Of a stretch of DNA of 64,000 nucleotides, positions 45,259 to 54,019 are shown in pieces. The position numbers and the translations under genes are program-made. The stretch is from Micromonospora qiuiae (GTDB taxonomy: Bacteria > Actinomycetota > Actinomycetes > Mycobacteriales > Micromonosporaceae). Each line of letters starts with the position of its first letter. Positions within the stretch are counted from its first letter, which is position 1. Location: the NCBI RefSeq assembly GCF_016863555.1, contig NZ_BOPC01000030.1:1-64000 (forward strand). Reading direction: 5' to 3'. The notes below the pieces were generated by a model, which was not told the DNA's origin, ran no database searches, and saw nothing but the letters and a program-made list of their open reading frames with translations.

Positions 45259-46200
45259 ATGCGGCACGGTGTTGGGCGTTTCGTCACGGGTTTTCTGGTG
45301 TTGCCGGTCGGGCTGTACCTCTTCTACGTGGTGTGGCCCTTCCTCCAGGCGGCCGGATACTCGCTGACCGACTGGGGAGGCTACTCCGACCGGCAGCAGT
45401 TCGTCGGGCTGGAGAACTACCTCCGGCTGTTCACCGACGAGCTGATCAGGAAGGCGTTCTGGCACAACGTCTTCTTCCTGGTCACCGTGCCGCTGTGCAC
45501 CATCGCGCTGGCCCTGTTCCTCGCGTTCCTGCTCAACGTGGGCGGACGCGAGGACAAGGCCGGCATCCGGGGCGTCTTCGGCTCCGGCCTGTACAAGGTG
45601 ATCTTCTTCTTCCCGCAGGTGTTGTCCCTGGTCGTCATCGCGGTGATGTGGCAGCAGATCTACCGCGCGGACGGCCAGGGACTGGTCAACGGCGTACTGA
45701 TGAAGATCGGGTTGGTCGCCGAGGACGACCCGATCACCTTCATGTACGACCCGGAGCCCTTCCTCGGCGTACCGGCGGTGCTGTGGTGGCTGCTGTTGAT
45801 CGCGGTCTGGAGCGGCGCCGGCTTCTACATGGTGCTCTTCTCGGCGGCCATGCAGTCCATCCCGAAGGACATCTACGAGGCGGCCATCCTCGACGGGGCG
45901 GGACGTTTCCACACCTTCTTCCGGATCACCCTGCCACTGCTGCGCGACACCGTCTCGGTGGCCTGGGTGTACCTGGGCTTCATCGCGCTGGACATGTTCG
46001 CGCTGGTCTTCATCATGACTCCGAGCCAGGGCGGCCCGAACCACGCCAGCGAGATCTTCGCCTCGGTGATCCATTTCAACGCGTTCCAGAAAGGCCAGTT
46101 CGGCTACGCCTGCGCGATCGCGGTGGCCCTGGCGATCTTCACGATCCTGCTGGCGGCGTTCCAGCTGAGGATCACCCGTCGTGAGCGGATCGAGTTCTGA
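45259..46200 (+). CDS. ngcF: sugar ABC transporter permease (NgcF-like)
   Basis: 313-residue MalF-type permease with six membrane helices. The EAA loop reads YEAAILDGAGRFHTFFRITLP (about 210-230), where the shared ATPase docks. ATG 45259 is preceded by GAGGAAG. It lies 35 bases after ngcE and 13 before ngcG in one operon. Confidence 0.87.
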   Translation: MRHGVGRFVTGFLVLPVGLYLFYVVWPFLQAAGYSLTDWGGYSDRQQFVGLENYLRLFTDELIRKAFWHNVFFLVTVPLCTIALALFLAFLLNVGGREDKAGIRGVFGSGLYKVIFFFPQVLSLVVIAVMWQQIYRADGQGLVNGVLMKIGLVAEDDPITFMYDPEPFLGVPAVLWWLLLIAVWSGAGFYMVLFSAAMQSIPKDIYEAAILDGAGRFHTFFRITLPLLRDTVSVAWVYLGFIALDMFALVFIMTPSQGGPNHASEIFASVIHFNAFQKGQFGYACAIAVALAIFTILLAAFQLRITRRERIEF

Positions 46201-46213
46201 GGAGGCCTGGACG

Positions 46214-47164
46214 ATGAGCACGGTGACCCACCCCCTGGCCGGGCCCGACCAGGCCCCGCCGACGGGGCGTACGCCGGGCCGACGTGCCGCCGCTGGCGGC
46301 GGGGCCGGGGCGAGGTTCTTCAACGGCTTCTCCCACCTGTTCCTCGCCGTATGGGCGATCATGGTGGTCTACCCCCTGCTGTGGGTGGTGATGTCCGCGC
46401 TCAAGACCGACGCGGAGGTCATCCGCAAACCGCTGTCGCTCTTCCCTGAGCGGTTGCAGTGGGACAACTTCGTCCGGGCCTGGACCGAGGGACACATCGG
46501 TTCGTTCTTCCTCAACACCGTGCTGGTGCTGGCCGGCAGCGTCTTCCTCACCATGCTGCTCGGCTCGATGGCCGCCTACGTGCTGGCCCGCTACGACTTC
46601 CCCGGCAACCGGCTCATCTACTACATGTTCCTGTCCGGGCTGACCCTGCCGATCTACCTGGCCGCGGTGCCGCTGTTCAAGGGCGTCTACAACATGGGCG
46701 TGACGCTGCCCTTCCTCGGGCCGAACAAGCACCTCATGCTGATCCTGGTCTACGTGGCCTGGTCGCTGGCGTTCACCGTCTTCTTCATGCACTCCTTCTT
46801 CCGCACCCTGCCCACCGCCATCGCCGAGGCGGGCATGGTCGACGGAGCATCGCACAGCCGACTGTTCTTCAGCGTCATGCTGCCGATGGCCAAGCCGGGC
46901 CTGATCAGCATCGGCATCTTCAACGTCCTCGGCCAGTGGAACCAGTGGTACCTGCCGACCCTGCTCATGCAGTCGGTGGCCGGTGAGCCGAAGAACCAGG
47001 TCATCTCGCAGGGCCTGATCGAACTGTCGGTGAACCAGGGCTACCAGTCCGACTGGTCCGGCCTGTTCGCCGGGGTGACCATGGCGATGCTGCCGGTGCT
47101 CATCGTCTACATCGTCTTCCAACGTCAGGTGCAGTCCGGTCTCACCGCCGGCGTCGGCAAGTAA
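46214..47164 (+). CDS. ngcG: sugar ABC transporter permease (NgcG-like)
   Basis: 316-residue MalG-type permease with six membrane helices and the EAA-loop sequence AEAGMVDGASHSRLFFSVMLP (about 215-235). ATG 46214 has GAGGAGG 6 bases upstream. The N-terminal 40 residues are cytoplasmic and Pro/Arg-rich. Last gene of the operon; the GC-rich repeat hairpin at 47203-47230 ends it. Confidence 0.87.
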   Translation: MSTVTHPLAGPDQAPPTGRTPGRRAAAGGGAGARFFNGFSHLFLAVWAIMVVYPLLWVVMSALKTDAEVIRKPLSLFPERLQWDNFVRAWTEGHIGSFFLNTVLVLAGSVFLTMLLGSMAAYVLARYDFPGNRLIYYMFLSGLTLPIYLAAVPLFKGVYNMGVTLPFLGPNKHLMLILVYVAWSLAFTVFFMHSFFRTLPTAIAEAGMVDGASHSRLFFSVMLPMAKPGLISIGIFNVLGQWNQWYLPTLLMQSVAGEPKNQVISQGLIELSVNQGYQSDWSGLFAGVTMAMLPVLIVYIVFQRQVQSGLTAGVGK

Positions 47165-47173
47165 CGCCGCCCG

Positions 47174-47230
47174 CGCCGGCCCGGCCACCGCCGGCCCGGC
47201 CACCGCCGGCCCGGCCACCGCCGGGCCGGC
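47174..47230 (+). terminator. 15-bp tandem repeat forming the operon terminator
   Basis: Three exact copies of GCCGGCCCGGCCACC (47174-47218) are followed by GCCGGGCCGGCG. The last copy and this tail form a perfect 12-bp stem (47203-47214 with 47219-47230) around CACC. Earlier copies could form the same stem with the tail, so repeat number would change loop size but not the terminator. Confidence 0.75.
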
Positions 47231-47293
47231 GTTCGCCAGCACGAAACGGTGGGCATCGTCCGAGTGAGAGGTCGCCGTGCGGGACAGCTCAGG

Positions 47294-47668
47294 TCAGACG
47301 GCCAGCACCGGTACGTCGTACTGCTGCACGGCAGAGTCACGCGAGGCGAGGACGAGGTTCTCGCACCGCGCCTGAGCCACCAGCATCCGGTCGAACGGAT
47401 CGCGGTGAATCATGGGAAGTTGACCGGCGAAAATCGCGTGGTCGGCCGTGATGGAAAGGTGCCGGAACCCGCTGCCGCGGACGAGTTCAGGAAGGTTCTC
47501 CGGTTCCTTGATTTTGCCGATCGCCTGCTTGATGGCAATTTCCCAGATCGTGGCGGCGCTGACGAAGACGTCCGGCTCGTGGTCCAGTCGGTGCTTGATC
47601 TCTGGCGACAGGCCCGGGTCGTCGGTCAACCACCAGATGACGACGTGGGTATCCAGCAGGAGAGTCAC
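47294..47668 (-). CDS. vapC: PIN-domain toxin (VapC type)
   Basis: 124-residue Mg-dependent RNase toxin of a type II system. Acidic active-site residues: Asp6 in LLLDTHVVIWW, Glu in SAATIWEIAIKQ (about 43), and Asp in HRDPFDRMLVAQA (about 91) with the final Asp in LASRDSAVQQY. The start overlaps the antitoxin stop by 4 bases. Cellular RNA target is unknown. Confidence 0.9.
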   Translation of the reverse strand: MTLLLDTHVVIWWLTDDPGLSPEIKHRLDHEPDVFVSAATIWEIAIKQAIGKIKEPENLPELVRGSGFRHLSITADHAIFAGQLPMIHRDPFDRMLVAQARCENLVLASRDSAVQQYDVPVLAV

Positions 47669-47922
47669 GCGGTCGTTCCGAAGTCGTCTGCGATGGCTTC
47701 GTTGACCTCGGGGGCGTCCCAGTCCTCGGCGAGCACCAGCTTACCGCGCAGCGATCCTCGTGCGGTGCGGTTGACCCGACGCACGAGCGGGATCACCTTT
47801 GCGACCGGCTGGCCGGCCCGGCTGATGACCACTTCCTCGCCCTGCTCGACGCGTTCGATGATCCGCGACAGGTTCGTCTTGGCCTCGTGGATGTTGAACT
47901 GGGCGGCAGCCTCGCTTCCCAT
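47665..47922 (-). CDS. vapB: Phd/YefM-type antitoxin (VapB)
   Basis: 85 residues. N-terminal DNA-binding Phd fold: FNIHEAKTNLSRIIERVEQGEEVVI, then RAGQPVAKVIPL; the C-terminal toxin-binding tail is acidic (LAEDWDAPEVNEAIADDFG). ATG 47922 has GGAGGG upstream. It presumably represses its own operon together with VapC. Confidence 0.9.
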   Translation of the reverse strand: MGSEAAAQFNIHEAKTNLSRIIERVEQGEEVVISRAGQPVAKVIPLVRRVNRTARGSLRGKLVLAEDWDAPEVNEAIADDFGTTA

Positions 47923-47983
47923 CTGACCCTCCTTGGCTAAGAGGTTAGTCCACCCGGCGGCCCTGGGTCGAGGACCAGCCACG

Positions 47984-48679
47984 TCAGTCGAGGCTGATAG
48001 CCAACTGGTCCCGTAACATGACTCTGCCGGACGTGGTGAGGCGAACGGCGCGGCCCGACCCGATCCGCACCACCCACCCGTTGCCGAGGAACGTCTCACA
48101 CAGCTTCGCCCCCGCGAGCCCGCCGAGGTGCTGGCGCCGTTCCGTCCAGTCGAGGCAGCCGCGTACGAGCGGCCGGCGGCTGGGGCGCGGCTGGGCGGGA
48201 TCCCACCCGAGCACGTCGGCCAGCCAGGCGCTACCGGCCGGGGTGAGGGCGAAGCCGGCGCTCTGGTCCAGCAGCCCCCGCTCGGTCATCGCGTCGGTCA
48301 CCGCGACGCCGAGACGTCCGGCGAGGTGGTCGTAGCAGGTGCGGCCCCGGCGCAGGGCCGCGCTGGCGGTCGCCGCGCGCAGCCCGCGGGGCGGGGCGGG
48401 TCGTGGCTCGATCCGGGCCGACAGGTCTTCCAGCAGTTGCGCCACCGACGGGTCGGCGAGCTGCACGTACCGGTGCCGGCCCTGCCGCCGCTGCACGAGC
48501 AGCCCGCCGTCGACGAGGCGATGCAGGTGCCCGGTCGCGGTGGAGGGCGCGACGCCCGCGTACGCGGCCAGTTCGCCAGCGGTCCATGCCCGGCCGTCGA
48601 GCAGTGCGAGGCAGATGGCGGCCCGCGTCTCGTCGGCCAGCAGGGCCGCGAGCGCCGCCAGGTCGGAAGGCGAGGTCAC
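47984..48679 (-). CDS. ArsR-family winged-helix regulator
   Basis: 231 residues. The N-terminal 80 residues form an ArsR-type winged helix (LADETRAAICLALLDGRAWT, then AGELAAYAGVAPSTATGHLH and a wing with RRQGRHRYVQL). The remaining 150 residues include RTCYDHLAGRLGVAV and GSGRAVRLTTSGR, typical of the larger ArsR-like proteins that lack the classical CxC metal site, so the inducer is probably organic. GTG 48679. Its start is 64 bases from that of the divergent P450-like gene, with an inverted repeat between them. Confidence 0.87.
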   Translation of the reverse strand: MTSPSDLAALAALLADETRAAICLALLDGRAWTAGELAAYAGVAPSTATGHLHRLVDGGLLVQRRQGRHRYVQLADPSVAQLLEDLSARIEPRPAPPRGLRAATASAALRRGRTCYDHLAGRLGVAVTDAMTERGLLDQSAGFALTPAGSAWLADVLGWDPAQPRPSRRPLVRGCLDWTERRQHLGGLAGAKLCETFLGNGWVVRIGSGRAVRLTTSGRVMLRDQLAISLD

Positions 48680-48701
48680 CTTTTCATTGTCGGCGGCGAC
48701 G

Positions 48702-48719
48702 GTTCGGCTCGTACCGAAC
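48702..48719. promoter_or_regulatory. candidate ArsR operator
   Basis: GTTCGG (48702-48707), 6 bases, CCGAAC (48714-48719): a perfect dyad in the 64-base gap between the divergent arsR and P450-like genes. Its size and place suit binding by the winged-helix dimer and control of both directions. Confidence 0.5.
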
Positions 48720-48743
48720 GATTGTGCTCGTAGCCTTCGCCGC

Positions 48744-49406
48744 ATGCTGCAGATCCACGGCCGCGACCTGGCCCTCGCCGTCCTGACCGACCCGGCTTTC
48801 GTGGTGCCGCCGGTTCCGCCCGCGTCCGCCGGAGTCGCCTGGCTACGGGCCACGGTTGGCCGGTTCAGCGAGGGGGTGGAGCACGAGCGGCGACGTGCCT
48901 TGTCGATCGCGGTCCTGGACGCGATCCCGCTCGACTCTCTGCGCCATGCCGGCTCGATCCACCCGGTGGCGGTACTCGCCCGCCAGATGGGCGTGGTCGA
49001 ACCCGTGGTGGGCCTGGTCCGGGACGTGGCGCAGGCGTACCAGCCGGGGACCGGTGACGAGTCGCGGGCCGACGCGGCGGTCGACCGGCTGGTCGCGGTC
49101 TTCGGCGGCGACTTCGACGAGCCGACGGCAGCGCGCATCGGCGTGCTCGTGCAGGCCTGCGAGCCGACCGTGGCCCTGATCGACCGGGCCCGGCACCGCG
49201 GGGTCGACGACGTGTTGCGCGATGACCCGCCCGTGCCGGGGACCAAGCGCCAAGCCCTCGTCACCACCACCGTCGGAGACGTGACGGTCGAGGCCGGTGA
49301 GGTGGTGCGGGTGCCCCTGGCGGGCGACCTGGCGTTCGGCGCCGGACCCCGGCGCTGCCCTGGCCGCGCCCACGCCCTCGCGCTTGTGGCGGGAGCACAC
49401 TCATGA
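48744..49406 (+). CDS. miniature cytochrome P450-like protein
   Basis: 220 residues against about 400 for a normal P450. The heme-ligand loop is complete, FGAGPRRCPG with Cys205, as is the following helix RAHALALVAG. Upstream, DDVLRDDPPVPGTKRQA corresponds to the ExxR region, but the Glu is replaced by Asp. The meander between them, normally about 30 residues, is almost absent, and the N-terminal helices are reduced. ATG 48744. It overlaps the PEP-mutase gene by ATGA. It may bind heme in an open site, or be a non-catalytic relative; it does not look like a random fragment because it keeps both ends and good codon use. Confidence 0.7.
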   Translation: MLQIHGRDLALAVLTDPAFVVPPVPPASAGVAWLRATVGRFSEGVEHERRRALSIAVLDAIPLDSLRHAGSIHPVAVLARQMGVVEPVVGLVRDVAQAYQPGTGDESRADAAVDRLVAVFGGDFDEPTAARIGVLVQACEPTVALIDRARHRGVDDVLRDDPPVPGTKRQALVTTTVGDVTVEAGEVVRVPLAGDLAFGAGPRRCPGRAHALALVAGAHS

Positions 49407-50155
49407 GCAGCTTCGCCGCCCTGCATAGGACCAGCGCCCCACTGGTGCTACCGAACGTGTGGGACGTCGCGTCGGCCCGTTTCCTGGTGGAGGCCGGCTT
49501 TCCCGCGCTCGGCACCACCAGCCTCGGCGTCGCGGCCACCAACGGCCGGCCCGACGGCATCGGCGCCACCGTGGCCGAGACCCGGTTGCTCGTCCGGCGG
49601 CTGGCGTCGCTGCCGGTGCACCTCACCGCCGACATCGAGGCCGGATCCGTCGAGGCGGCGGTCGCGGTGGCCGAGGCCGGCGCGGTCGGCGTCAACATCG
49701 AGGACGCCATGGGCCCGGCGGAGACGCACGCCGCGTTGATCCGGTCGGTGAAGCGCGAGGTGCCGCAACTGTTCGTCAACGCCCGCACCGACACGCACTG
49801 GCAGCGCCCCGGCGATCTGGCCGAGGCGGTCAGCCGGGTTCGCCGCTACGCGGACGCCGGGGCGGACGGGGTGTTCGTCCCCGGCCTCGCCGAGCCCGCC
49901 GACATCGCGGCGGTCGTGGCGGCGGTCGACGTACCGGTCAACATCCTGTTCCTGCCGGGCCGGCACACCGTCGCCGACCTGGCGGACCTGGGCGTGCGGC
50001 GGGTCAGCACCGGCTCCCTGCTCTTCCGGGCGGCCCTGGCCGCCGCGCTCGACACGGCCACCGCGGTGCGGGACGGCCGCGCGATCGGCCTGGACCTTCC
50101 GACCTACCCGCAGGTGAACGTCGGGGCTCGCCTCGGCCATGCGCAAGGTGGTTGA
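49403..50155 (+). CDS. isocitrate lyase / PEP mutase family protein
   Basis: 250-residue alpha/beta-barrel enzyme acting on C-C or P-C bonds next to a carboxylate. Motifs: LVLPNVWDVASARFLVEAGF at the N-terminus, DIEAG (about 74-78), VGVNIEDAMGP with the metal-binding Asp, and VNARTDTHW. The lyase Cys loop (KKCGH) is absent, which puts it in the broad 2-methylisocitrate-lyase-like or phosphonopyruvate group. It is co-translated with the P450-like protein, so both presumably act on one small molecule. The reaction is unknown. Confidence 0.85.
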   Translation: MSSFAALHRTSAPLVLPNVWDVASARFLVEAGFPALGTTSLGVAATNGRPDGIGATVAETRLLVRRLASLPVHLTADIEAGSVEAAVAVAEAGAVGVNIEDAMGPAETHAALIRSVKREVPQLFVNARTDTHWQRPGDLAEAVSRVRRYADAGADGVFVPGLAEPADIAAVVAAVDVPVNILFLPGRHTVADLADLGVRRVSTGSLLFRAALAAALDTATAVRDGRAIGLDLPTYPQVNVGARLGHAQGG

Positions 50156-50223
50156 CGCGCACCGCCGACCGAGTGACCGCAGCTGCGGTCCGAGTTGTCG
50201 CACGGAGGCGGCAGAATCGGTCC

Positions 50224-51897
50224 GTGCTGGTGGCGGTGGTGGCCGACGAGCAGGGCGGGGGAGTGCTGCAGCCCCTCGTCACCTCCGGCGCTCCCGCGGG
50301 CCCGCCGGAGCCGGTCGCCGACCTGGCCGCCGCGGTGGTCGCCCGCGAGCACGCCGACCGGCCGCGCTGGGTCTGGGCGTCCGGCGCCACGCTCTACCCG
50401 GCGCTGCTGCGCGCCGGGGTCCGGGTCGAACGGTGCCACGACGTGGAGCTGACCGAGGCGCTGCTGCTCGGGTACGCCGGCCGCTGGGGAGAGCCGCGTG
50501 CCCTGGCCGCCGCGTGGGCCCGGTTGACCGGCGCGTCGGTGCCGCCCGACCCGCCGCCGCGCGTCGCCGCCCCGCCCGGTGCCGGGCAGGCCGCGCTCTT
50601 CGACGCCGTGCCCGGCCCGCCGGGTCCGGGCATCACGGCGTTGACCAGGGTGTACGCCGACCAGCTCGGCCGCATCGCGGCGACCGGCGAACCGGGCCGG
50701 TTCCGGCTGCTGGTGGCCGCCGAATCGGCCGGTGCGCTGATCGCGGCCGAGATGGGTGCGGCGGGCCTGCCCTGGCGCGCCGACGTGCACGACGCGATGC
50801 TGACCGAGTTGCTGGGAGAGCCGTCCCCGGTGGGCGGGCCGCCCCGGCGGCTGGCCGAGCTGGCGGCGCGAATCGCCGACGCGTTCGGCCTGCGCCAGCT
50901 GCACGCCGACAGCCCGGCGGAGCTGTTGCGAGCGTTCGCGCGGGCCGGGGTGGAGCTGCCCAACACCCGGGCCTGGGTGCTCCGGGGGGTGGATCATCCG
51001 GCGGTGCCCTTGGTCCTGGAGTACAAGGAGCTGTACCGGATCTGGACGGCGCACGGGTGGGCATGGCGGGACGCCTGGGTGCGCGACGGCCGATTCCGGC
51101 CGGAGTACGTCCCCGGCGGGGTGGTGTCGGGGCGCTGGGCCACTCGGGGCGGCGGCGCGTTGCAGATTCCGAAGGTGATCCGCCGGGCGGCGGTGGCCGA
51201 CCCGGGCTGGTGCTTCGTGGTGGCCGACGCCGGGCAGTTGGAGCCCCGGGTGCTGGCGGCTGTCTCCGGTGACGCCCGGCTCGCCCGGGCGGGCGCGACC
51301 GGTGACCTGTACGCGGCACTCGCGCGGGACGCGTTCGGCGGCGACCGGGGACGGGCCAAGTTGGCCCTGCTCGGCGCGATGTACGGGCAGACCGGTGGCG
51401 CGGCGGTGCCGGCGCTGGCGGTGCTGCGGCGCAGTTATCCGACGGCGTTCGGCTACGTCGAGGCGGCGGCGCGTACCGGCGAGACCGGTGGGCTGGTGCG
51501 TTCGTGGCTGGGGCGCACCTGCCCGCCGGGAACGGCAGGTTTCGGTGACGACGATGCCGGCGACCCGGACGCGGCCGACGACCGGCACTCGCCGCGGGCC
51601 CGGGCGGCCCGTTCCCGGGGCCGGTTCACCCGCAACTTCGTCATCCAGGCCACCGCGGCCGAGTGGGCCTCGACGCTGCTGGCGGTGCTTCGGGGCGAGT
51701 TGGCCGGCACCGGCGCCGAGCTGGTCTTCTTTCAGCACGACGAGGTGGTCGTGCACTGCCCGGCCGAGCGGTCCGAGCGGGTCGCCGAGGCGGTCCACCG
51801 CGCCGGGCAGCGGGCCAGCACGCTGCTCTTCGGTGACACCCCGGTGCGCTTCCCGCTGGATCTGTCGATCGTCGAGTGCTACGCCGACGCCGCCTGA
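50224..51897 (+). CDS. family A DNA polymerase-like protein (exonuclease/polymerase type)
   Basis: 557 residues. The C-terminal half has the three Pol I palm motifs: A as VVADAGQLEPRVLAAVSGD, B as RGRAKLALLGAMYGQTGG, C as FFQHDEVVVHCP. The N-terminal 250 residues align in position with a degenerate 3'-5' exonuclease domain; I cannot see its acidic residues clearly. The family is known from actinobacteria beside, not instead of, the normal PolA. Start GTG 50224 is chosen; GGAGG lies about 14 bases upstream, so GTG positions slightly earlier are possible. Role is probably in repair, unproven. Confidence 0.8.
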   Translation: MLVAVVADEQGGGVLQPLVTSGAPAGPPEPVADLAAAVVAREHADRPRWVWASGATLYPALLRAGVRVERCHDVELTEALLLGYAGRWGEPRALAAAWARLTGASVPPDPPPRVAAPPGAGQAALFDAVPGPPGPGITALTRVYADQLGRIAATGEPGRFRLLVAAESAGALIAAEMGAAGLPWRADVHDAMLTELLGEPSPVGGPPRRLAELAARIADAFGLRQLHADSPAELLRAFARAGVELPNTRAWVLRGVDHPAVPLVLEYKELYRIWTAHGWAWRDAWVRDGRFRPEYVPGGVVSGRWATRGGGALQIPKVIRRAAVADPGWCFVVADAGQLEPRVLAAVSGDARLARAGATGDLYAALARDAFGGDRGRAKLALLGAMYGQTGGAAVPALAVLRRSYPTAFGYVEAAARTGETGGLVRSWLGRTCPPGTAGFGDDDAGDPDAADDRHSPRARAARSRGRFTRNFVIQATAAEWASTLLAVLRGELAGTGAELVFFQHDEVVVHCPAERSERVAEAVHRAGQRASTLLFGDTPVRFPLDLSIVECYADAA

Positions 51898-52028
51898 GAG
51901 ACGGTCGCGCGCGGCGTGATCACCGGACTGGACACCGAAGCTGCGTCGGTTCTTTCCGTGTTGTTCACGTTCGGCGGTAATCCTGGCCGGCGAACCGGAG
52001 CATTCCGGTGAGGATCCCGGGAGGCGGC

Positions 52029-53131
52029 ATGGCCAGACGCGTCTACCTGCACATCGGTGCGCCGAAGGCGGGCAGCACCTATGTGCAGAACGTGCTCTGG
52101 GCCAACCGGGACAGGTTGGCCGACGCGGACATCCTGCTGCCCGGCAGCGCCGTGGCGCACGACCAGGCGATGGCCGATCTGCGCGCGGCGCCGTGGCGGG
52201 ACGCCGAGGTGTACTGGACCTGGGGCCGGCTGGCCGACAAGGCCCGGAAATGGTCCGGTGACGTGATCATCAGCAACGAGGGGTTGGGCGCGCCACCGTC
52301 GAGCAGGCCGCCCGCGCGGTGCGGAGCCTGGGCCCCGCCGAGATCCACGTCATCGTGGTGGGTCGGGACCTGTGGCGTACCCTGCCGTCGTTCTGGCAGC
52401 AGAGTGTCCGGGCCCGCGCCGGATGGCGCTTCGAGGAGTTCCTGCGCGCCGTCGAACAGGGCCGGTGCGAGGCGTTCTGGGAGAACCACACGGCGACCCG
52501 GATGTTGCGCCGCTGGGGCGACCTGGTCCCCGCGCAGCGGCGGCACCTGGTGACCGTGCCGGCTCCGGGTGCCCCGCACGAGGTCCTGTGGCGTCGCTTC
52601 GCCGGCATCGTCGGCATCGCAGACGGGCTGTGCGAGCTGACGGCACCGACCGCGAATCCGTCACTCGGCGCCGCCGAGATCGAAGTGCTCCGACGCGTCA
52701 ACCGGAAGTTGGGGGATCGCTATCCGCTCCGGACGCCGTACCGTCGGGTCGTCCACCGTCATCTGGTCGACGCGGTGCTCAAGCGGCGGGCCAACGAGTT
52801 GCGGTTCGGCGTCGGCCCGGACCGGGCCGGCTGGGTGATGGACCTCGCCGAACAGCAGATCAAGGAACTCCAGGACTACCCGTGCCGGGTCGTCGGCGAC
52901 CTCGACGAACTGCGGCCGGCGAAGCTGACGCCAGCCGGCGGCGGCGACGTCGACGACGCCCACCTGCTCGAGGTCGCGATCGAGGCGATCGTCGACATGC
53001 TCGGGCACGCCGACTCCCTCAGTGAGCGGGCGGAGCACCCCGCCGAGGCTGCCTTCTCGCGGCTGAAGCATCGTGCGGCCGGCGGGGTCAGGCGCCGGGT
53101 GCGGCGCGCCATCCGACGCGACGCGTCTTGA
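52029..53131 (+). pseudogene. sulfotransferase-like gene with a frameshift
   Basis: ATG 52029 (GGGAGG upstream) opens ARRVYLHIGAPKAGSTYVQN, the PAPS-binding P-loop of sulfotransferases, and the frame is good to VIISNEGLG near 52288. From about 52292 the match continues in another frame (ATVEQAARAVRSLG, then EIHVIVVGRDLWRTLPSFWQ, the PAPS 3'-phosphate site) to the stop at 53131. Adding one base near 52288-52292 restores one chain of about 367 residues. So this is either a recent inactivating deletion or a sequencing error in a GC run. The codon use of both parts is intact. Confidence 0.75.
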
Positions 53132-53233
53132 GCGTGCCCACCGGGGCTGGTTCCGGACGCCGCGCCTGATCCCGCCGCCAGTGGGTATCCCCGCTGCCGG
53201 TACCGCTTCCGATCGGCAGGTGAGACGGCAGGC

Positions 53234-54010
53234 ATGCGCCGACTGGTGCTGAGAACCGTCGCGGCCGCCACGCTGGGCGCGGCGGCGCAGGTCGTACCGA
53301 TGGTGACCGCGAACGGGCCGATCCGTCGGCGGCTCTGGCCGCGGCTTGCCGGCGTCGGTCCGGTCACCCGGATCGCGTTGACCTTCGACGACGGTCCCGA
53401 TCCGGCCTCCACCCCGCAGTTTCTGCGCCTGCTGGCGCGGGCTCAGGTGCGCGCCACCTTCTTCGTGCTCGGCCGGATGCTGGACCGGGACCCGGGGCTC
53501 GGCCGCGAACTGGTCGCCGCCGGGCACGAGGTCGCGGTGCACGGGTGGGAGCACCGGAACCTGCTGTGGCGCCCGCCCGCGGCCACGTACGCCGACATCG
53601 CCCGAACCCGGGACCGGATCGCGGACGTGACGGGCGTACCCCCGCTCTGGTATCGGCCACCGTACGGGGTGCTGACGTCGGCGGCGTTACTGGCCTGCCG
53701 GCGGCTGCACCTGACCCCGCGACTCTGGACGGCCTGGGGGCGCGACTGGGAGGCCACCCGGCCACCGGGGGTGATCTGGCAGACGATCAGCGAGGATCTC
53801 GCCGGTGGCGGGACCTTGCTGCTGCACGACTCCGACTGCGCTTCTGCCCCCGGTGCCTGGCACGGGGCCCTGGCGGTGCTGCCGCGGCTGTTCCAGTGGG
53901 CCCAGGACCGGAACCTGACGATCGGGACGCTCGGCGCGCACCGGGCCGACGAGGACGAGCGACGGACCGTCGGCGGCAACGGGCGGCATGGCGGCTGCGG
54001 GGACGGGTAA
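53234..54010 (+). CDS. polysaccharide deacetylase (NodB domain)
   Basis: 258 residues: an N-terminal membrane anchor or signal (RLVLRTVAAATLGAAAQVV) and a NodB domain with motif 1 TFDDGPD (catalytic base and metal Asp), motif 2 HGWEH, motif 3 RPPYG and a C-terminal LLLHDSD. All carbohydrate esterase 4 metal ligands are present, so it should be active on an N-acetylated or O-acetylated glycan outside the membrane. Followed after 9 bases by a glycosyltransferase gene. Confidence 0.88.
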   Translation: MRRLVLRTVAAATLGAAAQVVPMVTANGPIRRRLWPRLAGVGPVTRIALTFDDGPDPASTPQFLRLLARAQVRATFFVLGRMLDRDPGLGRELVAAGHEVAVHGWEHRNLLWRPPAATYADIARTRDRIADVTGVPPLWYRPPYGVLTSAALLACRRLHLTPRLWTAWGRDWEATRPPGVIWQTISEDLAGGGTLLLHDSDCASAPGAWHGALAVLPRLFQWAQDRNLTIGTLGAHRADEDERRTVGGNGRHGGCGDG

Positions 54011-54019
54011 CCCCGGCCG

